Notes: generated by a model from the sequence alone, not told the origin. A DNA stretch of 64,000 bases from Botrimarina mediterranea (GCF_007753265.1 NZ_CP036349.1:5330862-5394861), one strand, 5' to 3'; counted from the stretch's first letter, positions 27,058-37,413 are shown. Numbers and translations: made by a program.

Positions 27058-27915
27058 TTAAGCGGAGAGGTCGATGGAGCCAATTGTCTCGTCTCGATCT
27101 GGGGATTCGCCGTCGATGACTAAACCGCTACGATCAATTCGGAATCGAGGCGTCAGTAAATAGAGAGACAGCCCGATGATGGAGGCCTGTACGATGTAGT
27201 AGGGTAGAAAATCGCGAGGCTGGCCAATCATGGCGGGTCCTCCCCGTGGCGTCATCGCCCAAGCCGCTGTCGCTAACACGGCGACGAATGGAGTCGCCAG
27301 TAAGCCGTAGAATCGTTTCCACCCTTTGGGAAACCATCTATCAACCGCGACCATCGCGACTGCTGGCGCCGCTTCAACCACTGCCAGAATCAAAGTAAGT
27401 GGGTAAGCCAGAACGGACCAACCGGCGTTTCGAAGCACTGCAATTAGAAGAGCGACGACCAAGGTTATCCACAACACCGTCGCAATTCCGAACTTCCGCT
27501 TGCGTACTGCAATCACCTTGCGGCGTTGATGCGATGACGCTATCCAGCGGCTAAAGATGACTCCCAAGGCGGTCACGGCAAAAGTTGGGAAGATAACCGC
27601 ACGGATGTACTGATCTTCGTCGGGTTGCTCAACCAAACTAACCGCCGTCATAAGTAGACCAGTTGAGATCGCTACTCGCGGTGCCCAGCCACGCATTGAA
27701 TGGGTCGTCCAAATTGCCAGTAACCCTAGCTGTGCTCCGAGCATCGCTAGGAGCGATAGTTCAGCAAAATCGCTCCGCGAGCTCTCGGCGAACCTGAGCA
27801 CCGCGATATCAGCAGCCACAAACGCCGCCAGCAGGAACGGCAGCAGCGGGCGCCTTTTCAGGCGGCGGCGCCAGAGGCGGCGCCATTTCATCGGGAAAAG
27901 GGTCTCGGCGAGCAT
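27058..27915 (-). CDS. Orphan polytopic membrane protein
   Basis: 285 residues with about seven hydrophobic helices and a basic N-terminus (MKWRRLWRRRLKRRP; an alternative start is this internal Met at residue 9). The segment KFGIATVLWITLVVALLIAV resembles the helix found in many planctomycete membrane proteins of unknown role. Its DNA is visibly less GC-biased at third positions than its neighbours, which may mean recent acquisition or weak selection. It converges with the methyltransferase gene, 12 bp away. No function can be assigned. Confidence 0.68.
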   Translation of the reverse strand: MLAETLFPMKWRRLWRRRLKRRPLLPFLLAAFVAADIAVLRFAESSRSDFAELSLLAMLGAQLGLLAIWTTHSMRGWAPRVAISTGLLMTAVSLVEQPDEDQYIRAVIFPTFAVTALGVIFSRWIASSHQRRKVIAVRKRKFGIATVLWITLVVALLIAVLRNAGWSVLAYPLTLILAVVEAAPAVAMVAVDRWFPKGWKRFYGLLATPFVAVLATAAWAMTPRGGPAMIGQPRDFLPYYIVQASIIGLSLYLLTPRFRIDRSGLVIDGESPDRDETIGSIDLSA

Positions 27916-28090
27916 TCTTCCATGCTAACCGCCCTCGACGGCGCCGGCGCGTTGCGGTCGGCGCGTCGGGGAGCGAGAATTGGGAGCTCGCGTCGTTAGA
28001 TTCAGACCGCCCTCCCATGTCGGCACGACGCGACTCGCTACAGTCTCGTTGTTCCTGCCCACTGCCGACCGCCCACCGCCCCCTCCCCCC

Positions 28091-28960
28091 GTGTCCAACC
28101 TCCTCGAAAAGTGCTGCCTTATCGGCGAGTCGGTCGGCGGCGACCCGACGCACTTCATGATTGAGCGGGCCCTCGAGGACCTCGGGCTCGACTGGCGGTT
28201 CTTGTCGTTCCAGACCCAGGCCGAACGCCTCGGCGAGGCTCTGGCGGGGACCGACGCGCTGGGGTTCGCCGGCGTGCGGCTCCGTGGCGCCCTGGCCGAC
28301 AAGCCGGGGGGGGCCGCCAAGCGGACCGAGCGGGCCAAGCGGACCGGCCGGCTGACCCACCTCACGCGGCACGACGGCGCCCTCCAGGGGGACGACGCCT
28401 CGGGCCCCGCCCTGGTCGAAGCCCTGGCCGAGATCGGCGAGCCGGCCGGCAAACGCGTCGTGGTGCTCGGAGCGGGGGGCGAAGCTCCGTCGATCGCCGA
28501 CGTGCTGGTCGAACGCGGCGCGGCGCTGGTGGCGATCGCCGACCCGCTGGCCGACCGCGCCGCCGCCGTGGTGCTCGCCGCCCAGACAGGCCGCAGCGAA
28601 GCGGCGCCCAAAGACGCCCTCGCCTGCGAGGTCCGGCCGCTGGCGTGGGAGGGCGACTGGCTCGAGCTCCCCGACACCATCGACTGGATCATCTCGACCG
28701 CGTCATGGCCTAAGAGCGACAACCAACGCGTCGCCGATTCGCTGGCGCCGGAACTCGACGCGTCGCACGTGGTGATCGACCTGGGCATCGGCTCGAACCG
28801 CTCGCCGCTGCACCTCGCCGCCGAAGGCCGCGGCGCCCGCGTCGTCGACGCCCTCCCGGTGCTCATCGCCGAGACGGCCCTCGCCGTCGAAGCGTGGACA
28901 GGGCTCGAAGTCGACCGCGAAGTCCTCCGCGACGCGGCGGAAGAGTTCTTAGGAGTCTAG
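28091..28960 (+). CDS. Shikimate dehydrogenase (AroE)-like protein, active site diverged
   Basis: 289 residues from a GTG at 28091 (VSNLLEKCCLIGESVGGDP), close to AroE length. The Rossmann glycine loop is VVVLGAGGEAPSIADVL near 135-150, and the C-terminus SPLHLAAEGRGARVVDALPV matches the end of AroE. The expected catalytic motif N-V-T-x-P-x-K is replaced by FAGVRLRGALAD, so the key Lys is absent, and the shikimate-binding N-T-D region reads DDASG. It may be a pseudoenzyme or bind another substrate. A 7-bp tandem repeat separates it from bioD, on the same strand. Confidence 0.7.
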   Translation: MSNLLEKCCLIGESVGGDPTHFMIERALEDLGLDWRFLSFQTQAERLGEALAGTDALGFAGVRLRGALADKPGGAAKRTERAKRTGRLTHLTRHDGALQGDDASGPALVEALAEIGEPAGKRVVVLGAGGEAPSIADVLVERGAALVAIADPLADRAAAVVLAAQTGRSEAAPKDALACEVRPLAWEGDWLELPDTIDWIISTASWPKSDNQRVADSLAPELDASHVVIDLGIGSNRSPLHLAAEGRGARVVDALPVLIAETALAVEAWTGLEVDREVLRDAAEEFLGV

Positions 28961-28962
28961 GG

Positions 28963-29757
<795 letters not shown>

Positions 29758-29763
29758 ACCCCT

Positions 29764-31962
29764 TCACACCGACGCCATCTCCGGCGTGTGCTGCATTGCG
29801 CGGCCTTCGGCCGCCGATGTGTCGGCCGTGAGGCGGATCGTGACGCTCCAGCGGCCTTGCTCGTCGCCTTGCAGGATCCAGTGCGGCTGGACGGTGATCG
29901 ATTGGTTGACCAGCTCGAACCCGCCTTCGCTCTGGCTAACGGTCGAGATCGGGAACGTCCAGATCGACGTGGGACGGTCGATCGTGAAGCCCAGGTCGAT
30001 GCCGAGCCAGCCGTCCACGAGGTGCAGCTCTTCGACATCGGCCATGTCGCGGGGCTCGCCGAGTTGGCCGATCGACTGGCCGTCGCCCAGGTGGAAGAAG
30101 CGGTCGTCGGCGCCGGCCGGGAGGCCCGCCAAGTTGAACTCGGTGCTGAAGTGCAGCGGACGGTCGCCGGGCAGGTCTTCGAGCAGGTAGGCGATCTCGA
30201 GCGTCGCGCCGCCGGCGTCGAGCGTGACGCCCTTGGTGAGCCGCACGGGGCAGCCATCGACGTGGCCTTCGCGGGTGAACTGCACTTGCATCCGCTCGGG
30301 CTTGCGGCGGAGCTTGGTCTCGTAGATGGCGCCGACGAAGTCGCCCGCCTCGCGGGCCTCGTTCCGTGCGATCGCGTCACGTGAGACGTCGAGGTCGTAA
30401 AAGTGATCCGTCAGGCTGCGGCGTTGACGCGAGTCGTACTGCAGCATCTGGTCGAGGCCTTCTTGTTTGAAGACCACGCGGTCGTGGATGCTGGCAACAT
30501 CGCCGCCCGTCTGGTCGGGGCCGGCGAGCACCTTGCGGTGGTAGGCCTCTTCGCGACGGGCGAGCGTCGAGCCGACATTCAGGCAGATCGACCGCACGTC
30601 GAGTTCGTAAATCTCGGCGCCGTCGGACGGCGTCAGCAACGCGACGAGGCGGTTCGAGGCCAGACGCACCTCTTGGCGGGCGTCGAGGTTGTAGTCGGCC
30701 GTGTCGAGTTCGACCCAGTCGGCGTCGTTGAGGCCGCGGCCCTCGCGCTGGTCGAGCAGGTTCTCGGCCGCGATCAGGTGGTTGAACACGGCGTGACGCA
30801 GGTGGGGCAGGTAGATGCCTCCGAACGCGCCGTGCCAGTAGCTGCAGTTGCACTGGCCGCGGTACAGCTCGGTTCGCGCCGACTCGAGCGTGCGACACGG
30901 CTCAGCGTCGTCACGCCGGGCGGCGTCGGCCTGCGCTTCGGCGAGGCGCTTGCTCACCATCTGCATACGGGCGTACATGTCGCCGGTCTCGGGATAGCGG
31001 ACCTTGAAGTTCCGCCAGAACCCGCCGCGGGCGAACTGCGAGACCGCGTCCCAGCGGCCGATGTCTTGCAGGTCGTGCGCCACGTCGTGGTAGACGTTCT
31101 GCTGCTCAGCCGGCAGCGCCCACTCGGTCATTTCGCGGTAGCTGCACTCGGGGATGTAAAGCTTCCCCAGCGGGCTAACCGCGTCGAGCGCCTGCGACGG
31201 CGTGCAGACCCACAGCCAGTCGCTGTTCTGCTGGAGCGCGTCGAAGAACCGCCGCAGCCAGCCGTTCTTGTAGACGTGGTCCTTGGTGTCCGGCCACGTG
31301 CCGAGCTTCTCACCGTCGTCACCGAACAGCACGACCGCGCCGGGTTGTTGCTCGTACACCTGCCGCAGGTAGTTGATGGTCTCGTGCGGCTCTTGGAACG
31401 GGATCGTGTAGCGCAGCTTCTCGCTCCCGGGGAAGACCGACAACAGGCGGGTGTCTTCCTCGGTGAGGTAGTAGCCGTGGAGCTGGTTCTCGGTCCAGCC
31501 GGCGTTCTTGAAATGGAAGTCGTCGAGGATGGTGTACTCCATCCCCGCTTCGACCAAGTCGCGCGTCAGCGACTGCTCCCAGACACGCTCGGGCATCCAC
31601 ATGCCGCGGACCCGGGCGCCGAGGCGGTCGTTGAGCCACTGCGTGTACGAGCGGATCTGCCCGACGCGGTCCCGGCTGGGGATCATCGTCATGATCGGCT
31701 CGTAGAACGGGCCGCCAAGGACCTCGATGCGGCCTTCCGACACGAGGCGAGCCACCCGATGGAGGTACTCGGGCCGGTGTTGCTCGAGCCACTCGATCAA
31801 CGAGCCGCTGGTGTGCAGGCCGATCGGCAGGCCGCGGTACTCCTCAAAGACGTCGAGGAACGGCAGGTAGCTGTCCTGGTACGCCTGCTCGATAACGCCG
31901 TCGAAGTTGCCGATCGGTTGATGGTTGTGCAGGACGAGCACAAGCCGTAGCGGTTGGGTCAT
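29764..31962 (-). CDS. Glycoside hydrolase family 57 protein (4-alpha-glucanotransferase/alpha-amylase type)
   Basis: 732 residues without a signal peptide, hence cytoplasmic. HNHQPIGNF near the N-terminus is the GH57 opening. E125 in WMPERVWE and D216 in FGDDGEKLG align with the nucleophile and acid of the Thermococcus litoralis 4-alpha-glucanotransferase (E123 and D214, known from the literature). The C-terminal half is the beta-sandwich with DUF1925/DUF1926-like regions. It rearranges or cuts alpha-1,4-glucans. It lies downstream of glgA and galT on the same strand, in keeping with glycogen turnover. Confidence 0.92.
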   Translation of the reverse strand: MTQPLRLVLVLHNHQPIGNFDGVIEQAYQDSYLPFLDVFEEYRGLPIGLHTSGSLIEWLEQHRPEYLHRVARLVSEGRIEVLGGPFYEPIMTMIPSRDRVGQIRSYTQWLNDRLGARVRGMWMPERVWEQSLTRDLVEAGMEYTILDDFHFKNAGWTENQLHGYYLTEEDTRLLSVFPGSEKLRYTIPFQEPHETINYLRQVYEQQPGAVVLFGDDGEKLGTWPDTKDHVYKNGWLRRFFDALQQNSDWLWVCTPSQALDAVSPLGKLYIPECSYREMTEWALPAEQQNVYHDVAHDLQDIGRWDAVSQFARGGFWRNFKVRYPETGDMYARMQMVSKRLAEAQADAARRDDAEPCRTLESARTELYRGQCNCSYWHGAFGGIYLPHLRHAVFNHLIAAENLLDQREGRGLNDADWVELDTADYNLDARQEVRLASNRLVALLTPSDGAEIYELDVRSICLNVGSTLARREEAYHRKVLAGPDQTGGDVASIHDRVVFKQEGLDQMLQYDSRQRRSLTDHFYDLDVSRDAIARNEAREAGDFVGAIYETKLRRKPERMQVQFTREGHVDGCPVRLTKGVTLDAGGATLEIAYLLEDLPGDRPLHFSTEFNLAGLPAGADDRFFHLGDGQSIGQLGEPRDMADVEELHLVDGWLGIDLGFTIDRPTSIWTFPISTVSQSEGGFELVNQSITVQPHWILQGDEQGRWSVTIRLTADTSAAEGRAMQHTPEMASV

Positions 31963-32219
31963 CGCAGACGCTTCGGTGATAGCAGGAACGATGGTGAGGG
32001 CGTCGTTTTACGTCTTCGACGCGGAAAGTCCGCCGGCATGACCGCGATGGTAGCGAACGGCGCCGTAGGCCGTCCACGCAGCATCGCTAGCACAACCGGG
32101 GAATTCGGAGTCTTCGGCGCCTCCAAGCCGCACGATCGGCAGGGAGGCCGCTAACGCCGCGACTTGCCCAATCGGCCAAGCAGCCCAATCGGCAAGGTCG
32201 CTTCGCCAACAACAGCTAA

Positions 32220-33107
32220 CTAAGCAAGCTCTTCCGCCAGTCGCCGGGCGGCTTCTTCGGGACCAACGGGGTTGACCCACAGGCCGGTCGCCAGCTCGAG
32301 GCCGGCGATCCCCGCCGAGCGGGGCACGACCTCGATCCACCACCGATCGCCCACGTCGCTAGCGTGCGAAACGGGCGGGACCTGGACGATCAAGTTGTAC
32401 GCATCGCAGCCGCCCAAGTTGATGACGGCCGCCACGATTCTCCGCAGCTGCCGTGCCAACTCGCCGGCGCCCTCGCCCTCGGCAAGGGCCTCTAGCGGCA
32501 TCTGGCCCCCCCTCGGACGCCACCAGCACTCGTAAGCAAACCTTGGCGCCGTGGGCGACACGAGCTCCCAGGCGGCCGTCCTCACGACGCAGGACTCGTC
32601 TTGCGGCAGGTCGCCCCGGCGGATCGCGTCCCACATGGCCGCGGCCTGAGCCGGCGCCGTTGGGAGCGCGATCAGTTGGCTATGGACGTGCTGCATCGAG
32701 GCGCCCGCCGCCGGCCCTTCGTTCTTGAAGAGCAGCAGGTAATCGAAGCGACCCTCGCGGCGCCGATGCACCAGCCGCCGCGCCCAACAGGTCACGGCCG
32801 CCGTCAACTCTTCGTCGGTGAGTTCCCCCAGCCGACTGACGTGGCGGGGCGACTCAATGATGACTTCTTGGACGCCGTCGGCGCCGTCGACGGTTGGGTA
32901 CTGATTCGGGATGGCTCGCGCGGACCACGCCCCAGCGCTGTCGGCAATCCGATCGACCTCGGGCGGCGTGTCGGCTTCCGAACCGCCGCAGAAGGGGCAG
33001 CGACGCTTCTTCTCGGTCGGTCCGCCAAAGTCATTCGGCCGCAACGCCCGCGCCGGCGCGATCCGCACCTTCCGTTGGTTCAATGAATCGAAACGCCAAG
33101 TGGACAC
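32220..33107 (-). CDS. galT: Galactose-1-phosphate uridylyltransferase, short form
   Basis: About 295 residues from a GTG at 33107 (VSTWRFDSLNQRKVRIAPAR); another GTG at 33155 would add 16 residues, and neither has a clear ribosome site. C37 and C40 (CPFC) form the zinc site. The HIT-type active site is MQHVHSQ (H140, H142, Q144), where HVH stands in place of the usual HPH. GalT swaps UMP between UDP-glucose and galactose-1-phosphate in the Leloir pathway, which fits the beta-galactosidase-like genes of the window. It is shorter than the 340-350 residues of E. coli GalT. It lies between glgA and the GH57 gene on one strand. Confidence 0.85.
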   Translation of the reverse strand: MSTWRFDSLNQRKVRIAPARALRPNDFGGPTEKKRRCPFCGGSEADTPPEVDRIADSAGAWSARAIPNQYPTVDGADGVQEVIIESPRHVSRLGELTDEELTAAVTCWARRLVHRRREGRFDYLLLFKNEGPAAGASMQHVHSQLIALPTAPAQAAAMWDAIRRGDLPQDESCVVRTAAWELVSPTAPRFAYECWWRPRGGQMPLEALAEGEGAGELARQLRRIVAAVINLGGCDAYNLIVQVPPVSHASDVGDRWWIEVVPRSAGIAGLELATGLWVNPVGPEEAARRLAEELA

Positions 33108-33202
33108 GGGCGGCTGGGCAAGCGAAGTAGGGCACGAAGTCAAAACAGCAGTCACCTTACAAACCCCCAGCCCCGAATCCCTAGCCCCAGTCACCTCGGC
33201 TG

Positions 33203-34684
33203 CTACGCCATCGCGGGCGCTTTGGCCATCGTCCGCTCGTACAGCTCGACATACTGCCGAGCGCTGCGGTCCCACGACCAGTCTTGATTCATGCCCGTCT
33301 CGACGATCTGCCGCCACAACTCCGGTTGACGGTAGGCCCGCACCGCCCGGTCGATGACCATCGACAGGGCGTAGGCCGAAGCGTCGGCGAACGAGAAGCC
33401 GTTGGCCGTCCGGTCGCCGAGCGTGTACTCGGTCGCGTTGGTGATCGTGTCGGCGAGGCCGCCCGTCTCGCGGACGATCGGCACGGCGCCGTACTTGAGG
33501 CTGTACATCTGGTTGAGCCCGCAGGGCTCGTAGCGGCTGGGCATCAAGAACATGTCGGCGCCGGCTTCGATGCGGTGGGCCAGCTCGTTCGAGAAGCCGA
33601 CCCGCACGGCGACACGCTCGGGGTGCTCGGCCGCGAGGCGGAGCATCATCTGTTCGTAGTGCGGCTCGCCGGTGCCGAGCAGCACCCACTGGGCCTCGAG
33701 CGATTCGGCAAGCCGCGGCATGACGTCCGAGATCAGGTCGAAGCCCTTCTGATCCGCGAGCCGCCCGATGTTCGCCAAGAGCGGAACGTCGTCGCGCATC
33801 GGCAGCCCCATCTCTTGTTGCAGGGCGCGCTTGCAGGCGGCTTTGCCTTCGACGAAGTTCTCGACGCCGTAATTGGAGGACAAGAACGGGTCTGTCGCCG
33901 GGCTCCACTGGCCGTAGTCGACGCCGTTGAGCACGCCGGTAAGGTCGCTCTGGCGATGACGCAGCACGCCCTCCAGCCCGCAGCTCATCGGCGGGTCGAG
34001 GATCTCCTGGGCGTAGCGCGGGCTGACGGTGCTGATCACGTCGGCCTGCGACAGCGCGGCCTTCATGAAGTTGATCCGTCCGTAGAACTCGACCTCACGC
34101 CAGTTGAAGTGCTCCCAGCCGAGGCCGGTGAGCTCCATGTCCCAGTGCCAGAAGCTCCCCTGGTAGGCGAGGTTGTGGATCGTATAGAGCGTCGTCACGT
34201 GGTCGAGCGACGAGCGGTCGGCGTACAGCGTTTGCAGATAGGTCGGGATCAGACCCGATTGCCAGTCGTGGCAATGGATCACATCGACGTCGAGCCCGAG
34301 CAGGTCGACCGCTTCGAGGATCGCCCGATTGAAGAAGACGAACCGTTCGCAGTTATCGACGTAGTCGCCCGCCGCTTCGCGGTACAGCGCGGGACGGTTG
34401 TAGTAGCCGTGCTGCTCGACGAGGTAGACCGGCACGTCGCTCCCGGGGAGCGTGCTGCGGAGGTACTCGCCGACCACTTTCTTGCGCCCGATCGGCACCT
34501 CGAAGTGGATGCCCGTCGGCTCGATCGGCTGGCCCGACTCCATCGCCTGGCGGAACGCCGGCATGAACAGCACCGGCTTCACCCCGTGCTGTCGCAACGC
34601 GATCGGGAGCGAGCCGCACACATCGCCCAGGCCGCCCGTCTTGCAGAACGGCGTCGCCTCGGTCGTAGCAAAAAGGACATTCAC
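33203..34684 (-). CDS. glgA: Glycogen synthase (ADP/UDP-glucose starch synthase)
   Basis: 493 residues from a GTG at 34684 (VNVLFATTEATPFCKTGGLG); the open frame extends upstream but without homology. The K-T-G-G-L motif that binds the nucleotide sugar is at 15-19, HCHDWQSG and YTIHNLAYQG follow, and the C-terminal half has the GT5 region with RYEPCGLNQMYSLKYG. It elongates alpha-1,4-glucan chains. The order glgA-galT-GH57 on the minus strand suggests a glycan storage operon, with gaps of 95 and 257 bp. The 398-bp upstream gap holds a family E palindrome. Confidence 0.94.
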   Translation of the reverse strand: MNVLFATTEATPFCKTGGLGDVCGSLPIALRQHGVKPVLFMPAFRQAMESGQPIEPTGIHFEVPIGRKKVVGEYLRSTLPGSDVPVYLVEQHGYYNRPALYREAAGDYVDNCERFVFFNRAILEAVDLLGLDVDVIHCHDWQSGLIPTYLQTLYADRSSLDHVTTLYTIHNLAYQGSFWHWDMELTGLGWEHFNWREVEFYGRINFMKAALSQADVISTVSPRYAQEILDPPMSCGLEGVLRHRQSDLTGVLNGVDYGQWSPATDPFLSSNYGVENFVEGKAACKRALQQEMGLPMRDDVPLLANIGRLADQKGFDLISDVMPRLAESLEAQWVLLGTGEPHYEQMMLRLAAEHPERVAVRVGFSNELAHRIEAGADMFLMPSRYEPCGLNQMYSLKYGAVPIVRETGGLADTITNATEYTLGDRTANGFSFADASAYALSMVIDRAVRAYRQPELWRQIVETGMNQDWSWDRSARQYVELYERTMAKAPAMA

Positions 34685-34905
34685 AGGCGGGCGTTCCAGC
34701 GGAGAGGGAGTCCATCTGTCGGGCGGCGGCCAGCGGGCGGGTCGCAAGCCCAACAGCGTGAGCGCCAAGGGAGGCAAAGAAAAGAATCGACCCAACCGCC
34801 GAATCTTATGCAGCCGTTCCGGTTTGCCAAACCCAACTAGCGCCGCCCCGCGACAGAAAGGCCGACGCGATCGGGATAACCGGACCGGCAAGGGGCCTGG
34901 GAAGG

Positions 34906-35027
34906 AATGACCAATGACCAAGCCCCAATGACCAATGGCGTGCTGCCGCACGGACTATCCCTCATCCCTAGCCCCTAGCCCCTGGCCTCTCCTCCTTCAT
35001 TGGTCATTGGGGCTTGGACATTGGGAT
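34906..35027. repeat. Family E palindrome, copy 2, with heptamer run in its loop
   Basis: The arms are 34906-34937 (AATGACCAATGACCAAGCCC...) and 34998-35027. The loop holds CCCTAGCCCCTAGCCCC-like words (34966-34990). It lies in the 398-bp gap between glgA and mtnB, which are divergent; promoters for both must be here, but none is clear. No gene is seen in the rest of the gap. Confidence 0.9.
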
Positions 35028-35082
35028 CTGGCGCAGCCCCGGCGTCTTGGCGGTTCCGTTTTCGTCTGCGACGATTGACGGC

Positions 35083-35739
35083 ATGTCCACCGCCGTTGCC
35101 GCCGACATTTCGCCCGCCGCTCGCCGGGCCGCCGCCGAGGGGCTCGTCGCCCTTGGCGCCCAGATGCACGCCGAGGGCTGGTCCCGCGCCACCAGCAGCA
35201 ATTACAGCGTGCGGCTCTCCGCGGACCCCTTGCGCCTCCTGGTCACCGCCAGCGGCAAGCACAAGGACCGCCTGACGACCGACGACTTCGTCCTCATCGA
35301 CGACACGGGCGCCGCCATCGAGCCTGGTGCCCCCAAATCGTCCGCCGAGACCATGCTGCACGTCGTCCTCGGCCGCGACGCGGGCGCTGGGGCGATTGTC
35401 CACACCCACTCGGTCTGGGGGACGCTGCTGTCGGACGCCTACGCCACAACTGGTGTCCTGACGCTATCGGGCTACGAGATGCTCAAGGCCCTCCCCGGGA
35501 TCAAGACGCACGACACGTCCGTCGAGTTGGCCATTTTCCCGAACACCCAGGACATCGCCGCCCTCTCTGCTGAACTCAGCGAGAGAATCAAAGCGGGCGA
35601 CGAAGCGGTCCGTTACGGTTTCTTGATCCACAAGCACGGGCTGTATACTTGGGCCAGCGACCTCGACGGCGCGCGGGCGTGTGTCGAGGCGTTGGAGTTT
35701 TTGTTCGAGTGTGAGGGACGCAAGCTGTCTTTGAGGTGA
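35083..35739 (+). CDS. mtnB: Methylthioribulose-1-phosphate dehydratase
   Basis: 218 residues from the ATG at 35083. It is a class II aldolase-fold protein: SGKHKDRLTTDDFVLID, the zinc ligands in IVHTHSVWG and the later LIHKHGLYTWA. MtnB dehydrates methylthioribulose-1-phosphate in the methionine salvage pathway. The next two genes are mtnD and mtnC, which fixes the assignment over other class II aldolases. A gap of 106 bp with repeat fragments (a family D half copy near 35748 and a CCCCTGG run) separates it from mtnD. Confidence 0.92.
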   Translation: MSTAVAADISPAARRAAAEGLVALGAQMHAEGWSRATSSNYSVRLSADPLRLLVTASGKHKDRLTTDDFVLIDDTGAAIEPGAPKSSAETMLHVVLGRDAGAGAIVHTHSVWGTLLSDAYATTGVLTLSGYEMLKALPGIKTHDTSVELAIFPNTQDIAALSAELSERIKAGDEAVRYGFLIHKHGLYTWASDLDGARACVEALEFLFECEGRKLSLR

Positions 35740-35845
35740 GTTGGCGTCCACTTCACTCCGGGGGCTGACGCCACCCGGCTCGCCACCCAATCGCGACAGC
35801 GCGTTCCCTTAGCCCCTGGCCCCTCAGCCCCTGGCCCCTCCCAAA

Positions 35846-36442
35846 ATGGCTACCGTCAAAGTCCCCGCCACCAACACCCAGCTCGACGACGCCGCCGAGA
35901 TCGCCGCGTTCCTCAAGCCCTACGGCATCTGGCACGAGCGGTGGGACGTTGAGGGCCGCATCGGTGACGACGCGACCGCCGAGGAGATCCTCGCCGCGTA
36001 CGAGCCCGAGATCGAGCGGCTCAAGGTCGCCGGCGGTTACGTCACGGCCGACGTGATCAACGTCTCGCCCGAGACGCCGAACCTCGACGCGATGCTCGCC
36101 CGCTTCGACAAGGAGCACACCCATTCCGAGGACGAGGTCCGCTTCACCGTCCGCGGCCACGGCGTCTTCTGGGTCAATCCGGAGAACGGCGACCCGGTGT
36201 TCGCGATCGAGGTGGGCGTCGGCGACCTCATCAACGTTCCGCGCGGCACGAAGCACTGGTTCCACCTCTGCAACGACCGCACGATCCGCTGCATCCGCCT
36301 CTTCCAAGAGATGGCGGGCTGGACCCCCGAGTACATGGACAATGGCGTGCACGTCGAGCACCCGCCCGTCTGCTGGGGCCCCAACTTCCTCACCGCCGAA
36401 GCCGCCAGCGCCGCCCTCGGCGACGGGCCGGTCCGGCTTTGA
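35846..36442 (+). CDS. mtnD: Acireductone dioxygenase
   Basis: 198 residues, a cupin. The metal ligands are H91, H93 and E97 in HTHSEDEVRF, with H137 in RGTKHWFHL. The enzyme oxidises acireductone to formate and the 2-keto precursor of methionine when iron is bound. It sits between mtnB and mtnC. The C-terminal part (WTPEYMDNGVHVEHPPVCWG) is also family-like. Length is slightly above the usual 180 residues. Confidence 0.95.
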   Translation: MATVKVPATNTQLDDAAEIAAFLKPYGIWHERWDVEGRIGDDATAEEILAAYEPEIERLKVAGGYVTADVINVSPETPNLDAMLARFDKEHTHSEDEVRFTVRGHGVFWVNPENGDPVFAIEVGVGDLINVPRGTKHWFHLCNDRTIRCIRLFQEMAGWTPEYMDNGVHVEHPPVCWGPNFLTAEAASAALGDGPVRL

Positions 36443-36452
36443 AAAAGAAATC

Positions 36453-36595
36453 ACCACAAAGGAACGAAGGAACAAAGAAGGACATTAGGTGGATAGTCCG
36501 GTATACCGTTAGGGTTGGTCGGCAAACTTTCTCCTAACGGACTACCAGACTATCGGACTAACCGCTTCCTTGGTTCCTTCGTTCCTTTGTAGTTC
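36453..36595. repeat. Family G palindrome, copy 2, with inner arms
   Basis: The outer arms are ACCACAAAGGAACGAAGGAA (from 36453) and the complementary GGTTCCTTCGTTCCTTTGTAG near 36572-36592. Inner arms with TAGTCCGGTATACCGTTAGG (36494 onward) and CCTAACGGACTACCAGAC (36533 onward) also pair. It fills the mtnD-mtnC gap. Confidence 0.88.
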
Positions 36596-36613
36596 AAAAC
36601 AGCAGTGGAGAAG

Positions 36614-37309
36614 ATGCACTTCACCGGTCGGGGCGTTCTTGTTGACATCGAGGGGACGACCTCGGCGGTTGCTTACGTCTACGACGTGATGTTCCCCTTC
36701 GCTCGTAAGGGGATCGCCAGCTATGTCGCCCAGCATTGGGACGATGACGCGTTGGCGAGCGTGAGAGAGCAGTTCGCCGCGGACGCGGGCCGTGACTTGG
36801 CGACGCCCGACGAGCTAACGGCCGAGGCGCTGCGGCTGATGGATGGCGACGTCAAAGCCACCGGTCTCAAGACGCTGCAAGGTCTTGTTTGGGAAGCGGG
36901 CTTCCATTCGGGCGAGCTGCAAGCCCACGTCTTCGCCGACGTGCCGCCGGCCCTCACCGCGTGGCGTGAGGCGGGACTCGACGTGCGGGTCTACTCCTCC
37001 GGCAGCATCCACGCCCAACGGCTCTTCTTCGGCCACACCGAAGCCGGCGACCTGCTGTCCTATTTCAGCGGCCACTACGACACCACGACCGGCCCGAAGC
37101 GTGAAGCGGCGAGCTACACGGCGATCGCCAACGCCTGGGGCCTCGCGCCTGCGGAAGTGCTCTTCCTCAGCGACATCACCGAAGAACTCAACGCGGCCCG
37201 CGCCGCGGGGATGCAAACAGCGCTCGTCGTGCGACCGGGGAACGCAGCGGCGTCGCCCATCGAACCGCCGCATGAGACGATCGAGAGCTTCGAGCAGATC
37301 ACCCACTGA
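36614..37309 (+). CDS. mtnC: Acireductone synthase (enolase-phosphatase E1)
   Basis: 231 residues from the ATG at 36614, with GGAG a few bases upstream; a GTG nine bases earlier is less likely. It is a HAD-family enzyme: D11 and E13 in VDIEGTTSAV, SSGS near residue 130, and the acidic motif FLSDITEEL. MtnC enolises and dephosphorylates the diketo intermediate, making the acireductone used by MtnD. With mtnB and mtnD it gives three consecutive salvage steps; mtnA and mtnK are not here. Confidence 0.95.
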   Translation: MHFTGRGVLVDIEGTTSAVAYVYDVMFPFARKGIASYVAQHWDDDALASVREQFAADAGRDLATPDELTAEALRLMDGDVKATGLKTLQGLVWEAGFHSGELQAHVFADVPPALTAWREAGLDVRVYSSGSIHAQRLFFGHTEAGDLLSYFSGHYDTTTGPKREAASYTAIANAWGLAPAEVLFLSDITEELNAARAAGMQTALVVRPGNAAASPIEPPHETIESFEQITH

Positions 37310-37315
37310 GAAGAT

Positions 37316-37408
37316 GGCGAGCCCACGATGTTAATCGTGGGTGGGAAGCGCCATTCGATTCGACAAGTTGGCCAGGGTTCCACCCACGATTAACATCGTG
37401 GGCTCGCC
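37316..37408. repeat. Palindrome with perfect 29-bp arms after mtnC
   Basis: The arms at 37316-37344 and 37380-37408 are exact reverse complements (starting GGCGAGCCCACGATG). Each arm itself contains the smaller palindrome CCCACGATGTTAATCGTGGG. It separates mtnC from the convergent TPR gene and could stop transcription from both sides. Confidence 0.95.
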
Positions 37409-37413
37409 ACACC

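Noticed and set aside
30403-31950. 515-codon plus-strand open frame opposite the GH57 gene
   Set aside because: Same shadow effect. The GH57 catalytic residues on the minus strand settle the coding strand.
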